Position numbers and translations under genes: made by a program. A stretch of 64,000 nt of DNA from Vibrio orientalis CIP 102891 = ATCC 33934 (lineage in GTDB: Bacteria; Pseudomonadota; Gammaproteobacteria; Enterobacterales; Vibrionaceae): contig NZ_ACZV01000003.1 in the NCBI RefSeq assembly GCF_000176235.1, positions 248,001-312,000 of the forward strand, in the 5' to 3' direction. Of the stretch, positions 17,873 to 27,459 are shown one piece after another. Position 1 is the stretch's first letter. Each line of letters opens with the position of its first letter. The notes under the pieces are model-generated. The model worked only from the letters and a program-made list of their open reading frames with translations, ran no database searches and was not told the origin of the DNA.

Positions 17873-19396
17873 TTATACCGCCTGAGCCGTCAATTCTCTT
17901 AGCAATCTATCCATCGCTCGATAGCCAAGCGCTTCAGCCAGATGGGAACGTGCAATATGCTCGACACCTTCTAGATCGGCAATCGTGCGAGCGACCTTAA
18001 TAATGCGGTGATAAGCTCGAATCGACAGACCAAGCCGATGCAGCGCACTCTCTAAGAACTGCGCATCTTGCTTAGCTAACGGGCAATAACGCTCAATTTC
18101 TCGGCTGCCAAGCAATGCATTGACCTTACTTGAACGCGACAACATTGTCTCACGGGCAATATAGACTCGTTCACGTACCACTGATGTTGGTTCTCCTCTA
18201 TCGCCACCCTCCGCTAACGTCCCTTTTGGTAATGCTGGAATTTCCAGTGACATATCAAAGCGATCGAGCAGTGGTCCTGAAAGGCGACTTAGGTAACGTA
18301 AGATAGTTTGCGGATTCACTCTTGATTGATTGCCTTCGTAGTAGCCCGTTGGACTTGGGTTCAATGCTCCCACCAACTGAAAGCGCGCCGGAAAACGGGT
18401 TTTTCCTTGCGCCCGCGAAATGATGATCTCTCCTGACTCTAACGGCTCACGCAGAGAATCCAGCACTTTGCGTTCAAACTCAGGCATCTCATCTAAAAAC
18501 AACAAACCATTATGAGCCAATGAAATTTCACCAGGACGAGGAATCGAGCCACCTCCAACCAGCGCTGCCATGGAGCTAGAATGATGAGGAGCGCGAAACG
18601 GCCGCTGCTTCCAGTTATGAATATTGATCTCTTGCTGAGTCAATGACGCTACCGACGCGGTCTCCATTGCTTCATCACTGGTCATTTCCGGTAATAAATC
18701 ACACAACCGAGAAGCCAGCATGGTTTTTCCAGTCCCGGGCGGGCCTAAAAACAGCAGATTGTGATTACCTGCGGCAGCAATTTCTAACGCGCGTTTACCT
18801 TGCTGCTGGCCAATAATATCTTGCAAGTCTCTTTGCAATTCTCGCTTAGCGCTTAACGAAGAGGTTTGATGCAACGCCAAGGCTTGCTGACCACACAAAT
18901 CGGCACACACTTCGAGTAAACTCTGCGCCGACTTATGCGTTTCTGCTCCGACTAATGCCGCTTGATCGCCATTATGATGAGGGACAACCAACCTTCGCTG
19001 AGCCTTATTCGCCGCCAATGCCGCTGGTAACACACCTTTCACACTGCGCAGTTCACCGGATAGAGCCAGTTCACCAACAAACTCAATATTAGCAACCGCT
19101 TGTAGCGGGATTTGCTCGGATGCGGCCAAAATTCCTAGGGCAATAGGCAAATCAAACCGCCCACCTTCTTTGGGCAAATCCGCCGGAGCAAGATTGACGG
19201 TAATCCTCTTGGCAGGAAACTCAAAACGAGTGTTAATAATCGCGCTTCGCACTCTATCTCGGGACTCTTTGACTGTTGTCTCTGGTAAGCCAACCAAGGC
19301 AAAGCCTGGCATCCCGTTACTAATATGGACTTCAACCGTCACCGCAGGTGCTTCAACCCCGACACAGGCTCGGCTATGGATAACGGCTAGGCCCAT
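17873..19396 (-). CDS. comM: YifB/ComM family Mg-chelatase-like AAA ATPase
   Basis: ComM is a hexameric helicase that promotes branch migration when transforming DNA is integrated. The 507-residue protein has an N-terminal Lon-like domain (MGLAVIHSRACVGVEAPAVTVEVHISNGMPGFALVGL), a Walker A motif in LFLGPPGTGKTMLASRL, a Walker B in GLLFLDEMPEF and a Mg-chelatase C-terminal domain (LSIRAYHRIIKVARTIADLEG). It is transcribed away from the ilv operon. Together with dprA at 1.4 kb, it supports a competence-capable organism. Confidence 0.93.
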   Translation of the reverse strand: MGLAVIHSRACVGVEAPAVTVEVHISNGMPGFALVGLPETTVKESRDRVRSAIINTRFEFPAKRITVNLAPADLPKEGGRFDLPIALGILAASEQIPLQAVANIEFVGELALSGELRSVKGVLPAALAANKAQRRLVVPHHNGDQAALVGAETHKSAQSLLEVCADLCGQQALALHQTSSLSAKRELQRDLQDIIGQQQGKRALEIAAAGNHNLLFLGPPGTGKTMLASRLCDLLPEMTSDEAMETASVASLTQQEINIHNWKQRPFRAPHHSSSMAALVGGGSIPRPGEISLAHNGLLFLDEMPEFERKVLDSLREPLESGEIIISRAQGKTRFPARFQLVGALNPSPTGYYEGNQSRVNPQTILRYLSRLSGPLLDRFDMSLEIPALPKGTLAEGGDRGEPTSVVRERVYIARETMLSRSSKVNALLGSREIERYCPLAKQDAQFLESALHRLGLSIRAYHRIIKVARTIADLEGVEHIARSHLAEALGYRAMDRLLRELTAQAV

Positions 19397-19514
19397 AAGA
19401 TAACCACCTGACTATTGTTGTTCATTTATACCCCTGATAGTTCGTTCATTTTTTTATCAAGGTTGTTATATAGCTTGGCTAGATGCTGAAAGAATGTGAA
19501 AAAAGAATGAGTTT

Positions 19515-19543
19515 TTGCTTGTCATTTAACGGAATTGTATGTT
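19515..19543 (+). promoter_or_regulatory. Candidate ilv operon promoter
   Basis: TTGCTT (19515-19520) and TATGTT (19538-19543) are separated by 17 bases, giving transcription from about 19550 and a roughly 55-nt lead to the ilvL start. Both hexamers are moderate matches, so the exact promoter remains an inference. Confidence 0.4.
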
Positions 19544-19605
19544 ACCACTAGTGACGCAAACATTTTCGTGCCTAACTAGGCACACATATAACTAAAGACA
19601 TAAAG

Positions 19606-19695
19606 ATGAACTTCAACGCCCGCTTCAACGCACTGATTGCCCTGATTATCGTGGTCATTATTGACACCACGCGGGGTCTAGTGGGCGAAAGATAG
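19606..19695 (+). CDS. ilvL: ilv operon leader peptide, 29 codons
   Basis: The short frame reads MNFNARFNALIALIIVVIID and then TTRGLVGER. It contains five Ile, three Val and three Leu, nearly all in the central run LIALIIVVII, so ribosome stalling here senses supply of all three branched-chain aminoacyl-tRNAs. This is the arrangement of ilvGMEDA attenuation, although the peptide differs from the E. coli one. The codons for TRG carry GCGGGG (19671-19676), which can pair with CCCCGC (19714-19719) of the terminator stem as antiterminator. Confidence 0.92.
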   Translation: MNFNARFNALIALIIVVIIDTTRGLVGER

Positions 19696-19706
19696 CCACA
19701 GAATAG

Positions 19707-19744
19707 AAAAAACCCCCGCACTGAAAAGTCCGGGGGTTTTTTAC
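19707..19744 (+). terminator. ilv attenuator terminator
   Basis: AAAAAACCCCCG (19707-19718) pairs with CGGGGGTTTTTT (19731-19742) over a 12-nt loop, followed by the rest of a T-run. It lies 12 bases after the leader peptide stop and 130 bases before ilvG. The 5' arm is shared with an alternative pairing to the leader coding region. Confidence 0.92.
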
Positions 19745-19874
19745 AATTTATACGCCGTAAATTTAGGTTTATAACGAATTATAAAGCTCATAAAACGAGC
19801 TGCAGGAAGAATGGGAGTGCACATGATGTGCAATGCAACACAACAACAAATGACAGACCACCAGGAGGTTTACG

Positions 19875-21521
19875 ATGACAGGTGCTGAGTTAGTCGTAGC
19901 CGCTTTGGCACAGCAGGGGATAAAAACGGTATTTGGTTACCCAGGCGGGGCAATCATGCCAATCTATGATGCTCTATACGATGGCGGAGTTGAACATATC
20001 CTCTGTCGTCATGAGCAAGGCGCTGCAATGGCCGCTATCGGTATGGCCCGCGCCACGCAAGATGTCGCAGTATGTCTCGCAACATCAGGTCCAGGAGCAA
20101 CTAACCTCGTCACAGGTCTAGCAGATGCCTTTATGGACTCGATCCCTCTTGTTGCGATTACAGGTCAGGTCGCAAGTTCTCATATTGGTACTGACGCATT
20201 CCAGGAAATGGATGTGATCGGTATGTCTCTTTCGTGTACTAAGCACAGCTACCTAGTTACTGACATCAATGAACTTGCGCCAACCTTAGCCGAAGCCTTT
20301 GAAGTCGCTAAAGATGGTCGCCCTGGCCCTGTCATTGTTGATATCGCCAAAGATGTCCAGCTTGGCCAAGCTCCGGTAAAGACCTTACCTGACTTTACGC
20401 CACCGAAAGCGCCTGTCGCCAATGCAGACGACGTTACTAAAGCTCAACAACTGTTATCGCAAAGCTCTCGTCCGGTTTTATACGTTGGCGGTGGTGTACA
20501 ACTTGGCCACGCCACTGACTCCGTTCGCGAATTCCTGCGCTTAAATCCAATGCCATCAGTAAGCACATTGAAAGGTCTGGGCACCATTGAGCGTCACGAC
20601 CCGCACTACCTTGGTATGCTAGGTATGCACGGCACCAAAGCGGCTAACCTAGTGGTACAAGAGTGTGACTTACTGATTGCAGTGGGCGCGCGTTTTGATG
20701 ACCGAGTAACAGGCAAGCTCGATACTTTTGCGCCTAACGCCAAGGTTATTCACATCGATATCGACGCCGCAGAGCTGCACAAACTACGCACCGCTAATGC
20801 CGCTGTTCGCGCAGAAATCCCAGCTGTTCTTCCTCAGCTAGAGTTAACTCACGACATCACGCCTTGGGTTAAACACAGTGAAAGCCTACGTAGCGGATTC
20901 AAATGGCGCTACGACCACCCAGGCGATCTGATCTACGCACCGGGGTTACTAAAGCAGCTTTCCGATCTGATGCCAGATAGCTCAATCATCTCAACCGATG
21001 TCGGCCAGCACCAAATGTGGGCAGCGCAACATATTCAGCCGCGCGATCCACAAAACTTCATCACATCAGCGGGCCTCGGCACGATGGGTTTTGGTCTTCC
21101 TGCTGCAATGGGCGCTGCCGTCGCTCGTCCCGATGATCAATCTATACTTATTACTGGGGATGGCTCATTTATGATGAACATCCAAGAGCTTGGCACGCTA
21201 AAACGTCGCCAGATCCCGGTAAAAATGGTGTTACTGAACAATCAACGCCTCGGCATGGTTCGTCAGTGGCAATCGTTGTTCTTCGATGGCCGCCACAGTG
21301 AGACCATCCTAGATGACAACCCTGACTTTGTAATGCTAGCTAAAGCCTTTGATATTCCTGGTAAAACCATCACGAAGAAAGAAGAAGTTGAGCCAGCACT
21401 AAAAGAAATGCTAGAAAGTAAGACGTCTTATCTTCTTCATGTTCTAATCGATGAAGAAGAAAACGTCTGGCCACTTGTACCACCAGGTGCTTCAAACAAT
21501 GAAATGCTGGAGAACACATAA
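19875..21521 (+). CDS. ilvG: Acetolactate synthase II large subunit
   Basis: IlvG condenses pyruvate with pyruvate or 2-ketobutyrate, the first common step to Val, Leu and Ile. The 548-residue protein has the thiamine-diphosphate features: E47 in [16 protein letters not shown], the [29 protein letters not shown] cofactor motif, and [12 protein letters not shown] in the central FAD-linked domain. The frame is intact, unlike the frameshifted gene of E. coli K-12. GGAGG precedes the ATG. It heads ilvGMEDA and is separated from the ilvM start by one base. Confidence 0.97.
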   Translation: MTGAELVVAALAQQGIKTVFGYPGGAIMPIYDALYDGGVEHILCRHEQGAAMAAIGMARATQDVAVCLATSGPGATNLVTGLADAFMDSIPLVAITGQVASSHIGTDAFQEMDVIGMSLSCTKHSYLVTDINELAPTLAEAFEVAKDGRPGPVIVDIAKDVQLGQAPVKTLPDFTPPKAPVANADDVTKAQQLLSQSSRPVLYVGGGVQLGHATDSVREFLRLNPMPSVSTLKGLGTIERHDPHYLGMLGMHGTKAANLVVQECDLLIAVGARFDDRVTGKLDTFAPNAKVIHIDIDAAELHKLRTANAAVRAEIPAVLPQLELTHDITPWVKHSESLRSGFKWRYDHPGDLIYAPGLLKQLSDLMPDSSIISTDVGQHQMWAAQHIQPRDPQNFITSAGLGTMGFGLPAAMGAAVARPDDQSILITGDGSFMMNIQELGTLKRRQIPVKMVLLNNQRLGMVRQWQSLFFDGRHSETILDDNPDFVMLAKAFDIPGKTITKKEEVEPALKEMLESKTSYLLHVLIDEEENVWPLVPPGASNNEMLENT

Positions 21522-21522
21522 C

Positions 21523-21807
21523 ATGGAAAGATACCTAATCGACATCAAAGCAGACGATAAACCTGTCCTGTTAGAGCGTGTTCTTCGCGTCGTTCGCCAC
21601 CGTGGCTTTATTGTTAAGCAAGTGGCGGGCACGCAAAACCACGAAAGCAAAGTCGCGAGCGTAGAGATCATCGTTGATAGCGATCGCCCAATTTCATTTC
21701 TCACCAACCAGATCGAGAAACTTTGGGATGTACGCACCGTTGAAGTAACGCAAATTGCGCGCGACGAACTACCGAATAACAACCTACAACAAAAGATTTG
21801 TGCATAA
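21523..21807 (+). CDS. ilvM: Acetolactate synthase II small (regulatory) subunit
   Basis: This 94-residue ACT-domain protein (MERYLIDIKADDKPVLLERVLRVVRHRGF) stabilises and activates IlvG. The start is the ATG at 21523, one base after the ilvG stop, consistent with translational coupling and equal subunit supply; a longer in-frame opening inside ilvG is not needed. Confidence 0.95.
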   Translation: MERYLIDIKADDKPVLLERVLRVVRHRGFIVKQVAGTQNHESKVASVEIIVDSDRPISFLTNQIEKLWDVRTVEVTQIARDELPNNNLQQKICA

Positions 21808-21819
21808 GGAAGGCAATAA

Positions 21820-22764
21820 ATGGCTACAAAAACTGCAGATTACATTTGGTTCAATGGTGAAATGGTTCCTTGGGCAGAGGCAAATGTACACGTGTTAACT
21901 CACGCAATGCACTACGGTACTTCGGTTTTCGAAGGGGTACGCTGTTACAACACACCAAAAGGTCCAATTGTCTTCCGTCACCTAGAGCACGCAAAACGCC
22001 TTAAAGATTCAGCGAAGATTTACCGCTTCCCGATTCCTTACACGGTTGAAGAGATCATGGAAGCAACGCGCGAAACACTGCGTCAAAACAAACTAGACAG
22101 CGCATACATTCGCCCACTTGGTTTCGTTGGTAATGTTGGCCTTGGCGTTTGTCCTCCAGCAGACACAGAAATGGATCTGATCGTTGCGGCCTTCCCTTGG
22201 GGTTCATACCTAGGTGAAGAAGCGCTAGAAGCTGGCGTTAATGCGATGATCTCAAGCTGGAACCGCGCAGCACCAAACACAATTCCTACTGCTGCTAAAG
22301 CAGGTGGTAACTACCTATCTTCTCTATTGGTTGGCGGTGAAGCCCGTCGTCACGGTTACGATGAAGGTATCGCGCTAAGCGTCGATGGCTACCTATCTGA
22401 AGGTGCTGGCGAGAACATCTTTGTGATCAAAGATGGCGTGATTACCACTCCACCAGCAACCAGCGCAATCCTACCAGGTATCACTCGTGACTCTATCATG
22501 ACGCTGGCACGCGATCGTGGCTACGAAGTACGTGAAGCAAACATCGCTCGTGAAGCGCTATACCTTGCAGACGAAGTATTTATGACAGGTACCGCAGCAG
22601 AAGTTGTTCCTGTTGCCACCATCGATAAGATTGAAGTGGGTACAGGCAAGCGCGGCCCAATCACCAAAGAACTGCAAGAAGCATACTTTGGCCTATTCAA
22701 CGGCACCACTGAAGATAAGTGGGGCTGGTTAGATTACGTTTACCCAGAAGACGCGGCGAAATAA
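21820..22764 (+). CDS. ilvE: Branched-chain amino acid aminotransferase
   Basis: IlvE transaminates the three branched-chain keto acids with glutamate, using pyridoxal phosphate. The 314-residue protein is a class IV aminotransferase: GTSVFEGVRCYNT near the N terminus, the cofactor lysine K160 in IPTAAKAGGNYLSS, and the ENIFVIKDGVITTPP motif. AAGGA precedes the ATG. It lies 12 bases after ilvM and 11 bases before ilvD in the operon. Confidence 0.97.
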   Translation: MATKTADYIWFNGEMVPWAEANVHVLTHAMHYGTSVFEGVRCYNTPKGPIVFRHLEHAKRLKDSAKIYRFPIPYTVEEIMEATRETLRQNKLDSAYIRPLGFVGNVGLGVCPPADTEMDLIVAAFPWGSYLGEEALEAGVNAMISSWNRAAPNTIPTAAKAGGNYLSSLLVGGEARRHGYDEGIALSVDGYLSEGAGENIFVIKDGVITTPPATSAILPGITRDSIMTLARDRGYEVREANIAREALYLADEVFMTGTAAEVVPVATIDKIEVGTGKRGPITKELQEAYFGLFNGTTEDKWGWLDYVYPEDAAK

Positions 22765-22775
22765 GGAAATAGAAG

Positions 22776-24617
22776 ATGCCTATATATAGATCAGCAACCA
22801 CCACTCATGGCCGTAATATGGCGGGTGCTCGTGCCCTTTGGCGCGCAACTGGGGTAAAAGACGAAGATTTTGGTAAGCCAATTATTGCCGTTGTTAACTC
22901 ATTCACTCAATTCGTACCGGGCCACGTCCACTTAAAAGATATGGGCCAATTGGTCGCGGGTGAAATTGAAAAAGCGGGCGGTATTGCCAAAGAATTCAAC
23001 ACGATTGCGGTCGATGACGGTATCGCAATGGGTCACGGCGGTATGCTTTACTCACTGCCATCACGTGAACTGATCGCTGACTCTGTGGAATACATGGTCA
23101 ACGCGCACTGTGCTGATGCGATGGTGTGTATCTCCAACTGTGACAAAATCACTCCGGGAATGCTAATGGCGTCAATGCGACTCAACATTCCAGTGATCTT
23201 CGTTTCTGGCGGTCCAATGGAAGCGGGTAAAACTAAGCTTTCTGACCAAATCATCAAGCTCGACCTTGTTGATGCGATGATTCAAGGCGCAGACCCGAAA
23301 GTATCAGACGAGCAGAGTGAGCAGATCGAGCGTAGCGCATGCCCAACCTGTGGTTCGTGTTCAGGTATGTTCACCGCTAACTCAATGAACTGTCTAACTG
23401 AAGCGCTGGGTCTTTCTCAGCCTGGTAACGGTTCAATGCTGGCAACACACGCAGACCGCGAACAGCTATTCATCAATGCGGGTAAACGTATCGTTGAACT
23501 GACGCGTCGATACTACGAGCAAGATGACGAGTCAGCTCTACCGCGCAACATCGCTACCTTTGACGCGTTCGAAAACGCGATGGCACTCGATATCGCCATG
23601 GGTGGTTCAACTAACACCATTCTGCACCTACTCGCAGCCGCGCAAGAAGGTGAGATTGACTTCGATATGGATGATATCGATCGCTTGTCTCGCAAAGTAC
23701 CTCATCTATGTAAGGTGGCACCATCAACGCAAAAATACCATATGGAAGATGTTCACCGCGCAGGTGGTGTCATGGCTATCCTTGGTGAACTAGACCGCGC
23801 TGGCCTACTGCACAATGATGCTCGCACCGTGCTTGGTCTTTCAATGAAAGAGCAGCTAGCGAAATACGACATCATCCAAACAGAAGACGAAGACGTACTG
23901 AAATTCTTCCGCGCTGGTCCTGCGGGTATTCGTACCACCAAAGCATTCTCTCAAGATTGTCGTTGGGATCGCCTTGATGATGACCGTGCGGAAGGTTGTA
24001 TCCGTACCAAGGAAAATGCCTTTAGCCAAGAAGGTGGCCTAGCGGTACTTTCAGGAAACATCGCCCTTGACGGCTGTATCGTTAAGACCGCTGGCGTTGA
24101 TGAAAGCATCCATAAGTTCACTGGCCCTGCGGTAGTATTTGAAAGCCAAGAAGATGCCGTAGAAGGTATCTTAGGCGGCAAAGTAAAAGCCGGTGACGTG
24201 GTGATTATTCGCTACGAAGGTCCTAAAGGTGGCCCGGGTATGCAAGAAATGCTTTACCCAACTACCTACCTAAAATCGATGGGACTGGGTAAAGAGTGTG
24301 CACTTCTGACTGATGGTCGTTTCTCTGGTGGTACATCAGGTCTATCAATCGGTCACGCTTCTCCTGAAGCAGCAAACGGCGGCGCAATTGGTCTGGTTAA
24401 GCAAGGCGATATTATCGCGATTGATATTCCAAACCGTTCAATTTCTTTAGAAGTTTCTGAACAAGAGCTTGCTGAGCGCCGTGCGAAACAAGACGAGTTA
24501 GGCTGGAAACCAGTCGACCGTCAACGTGAAGTTTCATTTGCACTCAAAGCGTACGCAAGTATGGCGACCAGTGCTGACAAAGGTGCAGTACGAGATAAAT
24601 CAAAGCTAGAGGACTAG
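22776..24617 (+). CDS. ilvD: Dihydroxy-acid dehydratase
   Basis: IlvD dehydrates dihydroxy-isovalerate and dihydroxy-methylvalerate to the keto acids used by IlvE. The 613-residue protein shows the iron-sulfur and metal-site motifs: C122 in [12 protein letters not shown] and C189/C192/C195 in [22 protein letters not shown], plus [12 protein letters not shown] and [22 protein letters not shown]. The oxygen-sensitive cluster is expected from the family. It is followed by ilvA after 3 bases. Confidence 0.97.
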   Translation: MPIYRSATTTHGRNMAGARALWRATGVKDEDFGKPIIAVVNSFTQFVPGHVHLKDMGQLVAGEIEKAGGIAKEFNTIAVDDGIAMGHGGMLYSLPSRELIADSVEYMVNAHCADAMVCISNCDKITPGMLMASMRLNIPVIFVSGGPMEAGKTKLSDQIIKLDLVDAMIQGADPKVSDEQSEQIERSACPTCGSCSGMFTANSMNCLTEALGLSQPGNGSMLATHADREQLFINAGKRIVELTRRYYEQDDESALPRNIATFDAFENAMALDIAMGGSTNTILHLLAAAQEGEIDFDMDDIDRLSRKVPHLCKVAPSTQKYHMEDVHRAGGVMAILGELDRAGLLHNDARTVLGLSMKEQLAKYDIIQTEDEDVLKFFRAGPAGIRTTKAFSQDCRWDRLDDDRAEGCIRTKENAFSQEGGLAVLSGNIALDGCIVKTAGVDESIHKFTGPAVVFESQEDAVEGILGGKVKAGDVVIIRYEGPKGGPGMQEMLYPTTYLKSMGLGKECALLTDGRFSGGTSGLSIGHASPEAANGGAIGLVKQGDIIAIDIPNRSISLEVSEQELAERRAKQDELGWKPVDRQREVSFALKAYASMATSADKGAVRDKSKLED

Positions 24618-24620
24618 CTT

Positions 24621-26168
24621 ATGAGTGACTCAATACTATCAGGGCAAGAACCTCAAACTGGCGCGGATTACCTGCGCCAGATCTTACGAGCTCCAGTCTA
24701 TGAAGTGGCAACGGTAACGCCACTTCAAGAGATGCCTCGCCTGTCTGCACGCATTGCTAACAATGTGCAGATCAAACGAGAAGACCGCCAGCCGGTACAC
24801 TCGTTTAAACTGCGCGGCGCTTACAACATGGTTGCGAGCCTGACTGATGAGCAAAAAGCCGCAGGTGTGATTGCCGCATCCGCGGGTAACCATGCTCAAG
24901 GTATGGCGCTATCAGGCACAAAGCTCGGCATTAAGACCACTATCGTGATGCCAAAAACCACCCCAGACATCAAAGTCGAGGCGGTGCGCGGCTTTGGCGG
25001 TAACGTGGTTCTACACGGCAACAACTTTGATGAAGCGAAAGCTGAAGCAGAACGTCTATCTGCAGCACATGGTTACACCTTTGTGCCGCCATTCGATCAT
25101 CCACTGGTGATTGCGGGTCAAGGTACGATTGGTATGGAGATGCTGCAACAAAATGGCCATCTCGATTATATCTTCGTTCCTGTCGGTGGCGGCGGTCTAG
25201 CTGCAGGGGTTGCAGTGCTGGTTAAACAGCTAATGCCTGAAATCAAAGTGATTGCCGTTGAGCCAGAAGATTCAGCTTGTCTAAAAGCTGCGTTGGATGC
25301 CGGTGAGCCGGTAGTGCTCGATCAAGTCAGCATGTTTGCCGATGGTGTTGCGGTTAAGCGCATTGGTGAAGAGACCTACCGTCTATGTGAAAAGTACATT
25401 GACGGTCATATCTCTGTTTCTAGTGATGAAATCTGCGCGGCAGTCAAAGACATCTTTGAAGACACGCGTGCGATCGCCGAACCTTCTGGCGCACTCGCTC
25501 TGGCTGGCCTTAAGAAGTTCGCTGAGCAGAATAAACTTGAAGGCAAGCAGCTTGGTACTGTTTTGTCAGGGGCGAACACCAACTTCCATGGTCTACGTTA
25601 CGTCTCTGAGCGTTGTGAGCTGGGTGAAAAGCGTGAAGGTCTGTTGGCTGTCACCATTCCTGAGCGTCAAGGGGCATTCTTTGAGTTCTGTAACTTGATT
25701 GGCGGCCGTGCAGTGACAGAGTTTAACTATCGCTACAACGACGACAAACTCGCCAATATCTTTGTTGGTGTCCGTTTGCAAGGCGGTCAAGAAGAGTTAG
25801 ACAACATCATTCATGATCTACGTGACGGCGGCTACCCTGTGGTTGACCTCTCTGATGATGAAATGGCCAAACTGCACGTGCGCTACATGATTGGTGGTAA
25901 GCCTTCTAAGCCACTTAAAGAACGCCTGTACAGCTTTGAGTTTCCAGAATACCCAGGCGCACTAGTGAAGTTCTTAAGCACGCTTGGTACTCACTGGAAT
26001 ATCAGCCTATTTAACTACCGTAACCACGGTGCTGACTATGGTCGTGTGCTGTGTGGCTTTGAGCTTGATGAGTCAGACTTATCTCGCTTCTCTGCCCATT
26101 TACGTGAGTTGGGCTATCAATGTAAAGATGAGACCGACAACCCGTCGTATAAGTTCTTCCTTTCATAA
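24621..26168 (+). CDS. ilvA: Biosynthetic threonine ammonia-lyase (threonine deaminase)
   Basis: IlvA makes 2-ketobutyrate from threonine, the committed step to isoleucine, and is feedback-inhibited by isoleucine. The 515-residue protein has the PLP-binding catalytic domain with K63 in PVHSFKLRGAYNM, the phosphate loop VPVGGGGLAAGVAV, and two C-terminal ACT-like regulatory domains (from about residue 330: EKREGLLAVTIPERQGAFFEF and KERLYSFEFPEYPGALVKFL). The doubled regulatory region marks the biosynthetic rather than catabolic form. It ends the operon, with a strong terminator 6 bases downstream. Confidence 0.97.
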   Translation: MSDSILSGQEPQTGADYLRQILRAPVYEVATVTPLQEMPRLSARIANNVQIKREDRQPVHSFKLRGAYNMVASLTDEQKAAGVIAASAGNHAQGMALSGTKLGIKTTIVMPKTTPDIKVEAVRGFGGNVVLHGNNFDEAKAEAERLSAAHGYTFVPPFDHPLVIAGQGTIGMEMLQQNGHLDYIFVPVGGGGLAAGVAVLVKQLMPEIKVIAVEPEDSACLKAALDAGEPVVLDQVSMFADGVAVKRIGEETYRLCEKYIDGHISVSSDEICAAVKDIFEDTRAIAEPSGALALAGLKKFAEQNKLEGKQLGTVLSGANTNFHGLRYVSERCELGEKREGLLAVTIPERQGAFFEFCNLIGGRAVTEFNYRYNDDKLANIFVGVRLQGGQEELDNIIHDLRDGGYPVVDLSDDEMAKLHVRYMIGGKPSKPLKERLYSFEFPEYPGALVKFLSTLGTHWNISLFNYRNHGADYGRVLCGFELDESDLSRFSAHLRELGYQCKDETDNPSYKFFLS

Positions 26169-26173
26169 AGTCT

Positions 26174-26206
26174 AAGCCCTTAACCCACTCGGTTAAGGGC
26201 TTTTTG
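26174..26206 (+). terminator. ilv operon terminator
   Basis: AAGCCCTTAACC and GGTTAAGGGCTT form a perfect 12-bp stem with a 5-nt loop followed by TTT, just after the ilvA stop. Confidence 0.92.
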
Positions 26207-26360
26207 TTATCCCATCCCTAGACAACTTTTTACTTGCCTATACTTTGGTCAAAATGCGTGATACGCATAGATATAATGCTAAAGTTTCATTTTTGTCATA
26301 GCCAGTTTAGGTCTACACTGAACCCAGTTTTTAAATTGCTGCTCTATTTTGGAGATCACT

Positions 26361-27341
26361 ATGTTTAACGCACTGATTCTAAACCAAGAAGAAAAACGTA
26401 CTATCGCAACTATCGAACAGATCGATGAAGCACAACTGCCTGAAGGCGAAGTACTGATCGACGTTGATTACTCATCACTAAACTACAAAGACGGTTTAGC
26501 AATCACGGGTAAAGGCAAAATCATCCGCAACTTCCCTATGGTTCCTGGTATCGACCTAGCTGGCACTGTAGTGAGCTCTGAAGATGGTCGTTACCAAGCA
26601 GGTGACAAAGTGGTACTTACTGGTTGGGGCGTGGGTGAAAACCATTGGGGTGGTATGGCACAGCGCGCACGTCTAAAAGCAGATTGGCTAGTTCCACTAC
26701 CAAAAGGCCTAGACAGCAAAAAAGCGATGATGGTTGGCACTGCGGGCTTCACTGGCATGCTATGTGTTCAAGCTTTACTAGATGCCGGTATCAAGCCTGA
26801 AGATGGCGAGATCCTAGTGACTGGCGCAAGTGGTGGTGTAGGCTCTGTAGCAGTAACCCTTCTTGGTCAACTAGGCTACAAAGTTGCGGCAGTAACAGGT
26901 CGCGTTGAACAAAATGGTCCACTACTAGAAAAACTTGGCGCTAGCCGCATTATCGACCGTGTTGAGTTTGAAGAACCAGCGCGCCCACTAGAAAAGCAAA
27001 TCTGGGCAGGTGCCGTTGATACTGTCGGCAGCAAAGTGCTGGCGAAAGTCCTAGCGCAAATGGATTACAACAGCGCAGTCGCAGCGTGTGGTCTGGCAGG
27101 TGGTTTCGATCTACCGACTACAGTAATGCCGTTCATTCTACGTAATGTGCGTCTGCAAGGTATCGATTCAGTATCGTGCCCAACTGAAAAACGTATCGCT
27201 GCATGGGAAAAACTGGTTGAACTACTACCAGAGAGCTACTTCGAGCAAGCATGTACCGAAGTAGAGCTAGCTGACGCGCCAAAATACGCTGAAGATATCA
27301 CGAACGGTCAAGTAACAGGCCGCGTAGTTATCAAGCTTTAA
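26361..27341 (+). CDS. acuI: Acrylyl-CoA reductase (NADPH) AcuI / YhdH family oxidoreductase
   Basis: This 326-residue medium-chain dehydrogenase/reductase matches E. coli YhdH (AcuI) almost throughout: SSLNYKDGLAITGKGKIIRNFPM, LTGWGVGENHWGGMA, the NADPH-binding GASGGVGSVAVTLL and FILRNVRLQGIDSVSCPTEKR. The family reduces acryloyl-CoA to propionyl-CoA and also protects against acrylate toxicity; in marine bacteria acrylate can come from DMSP. No zinc-ligand pattern is evident. The ATG at 26361 follows TTTTGGAG; a GTG-type start four codons earlier is less likely. It appears monocistronic. Confidence 0.92.
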   Translation: MFNALILNQEEKRTIATIEQIDEAQLPEGEVLIDVDYSSLNYKDGLAITGKGKIIRNFPMVPGIDLAGTVVSSEDGRYQAGDKVVLTGWGVGENHWGGMAQRARLKADWLVPLPKGLDSKKAMMVGTAGFTGMLCVQALLDAGIKPEDGEILVTGASGGVGSVAVTLLGQLGYKVAAVTGRVEQNGPLLEKLGASRIIDRVEFEEPARPLEKQIWAGAVDTVGSKVLAKVLAQMDYNSAVAACGLAGGFDLPTTVMPFILRNVRLQGIDSVSCPTEKRIAAWEKLVELLPESYFEQACTEVELADAPKYAEDITNGQVTGRVVIKL

Positions 27342-27358
27342 TCGCTTAACTACACAGC

Positions 27359-27441
27359 GTCATTCCTAAGAGTGAGGAACGAGTAAGGAGTCTCTAAATA
27401 CAAGAGATTCCGGACATTTCGTTCCTCAATTCCGGAATGAC
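27359..27441. repeat. Dispersed intergenic hairpin repeat, full-length copy
   Basis: Nested inverted arms make one long imperfect hairpin: GTCATTCC (27359-27366) with GGAATGAC (27434-27441), and TGAGGAACGA (27373-27382) with TCGTTCCTCA (27419-27428). It lies between convergent acuI and the LysR gene and probably ends both transcripts. A degenerate half copy occurs at 37.3 kb, so this is a dispersed element like the palindromic intergenic repeats seen across vibrio genomes. Confidence 0.75.
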
Positions 27442-27459
27442 ATTTCTCATTCTTTTCGA

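Noticed and set aside
19875..21521. Possible ilvG frameshift as in E. coli K-12
   Set aside because: The frame is continuous with all thiamine-diphosphate motifs, so the gene is intact.
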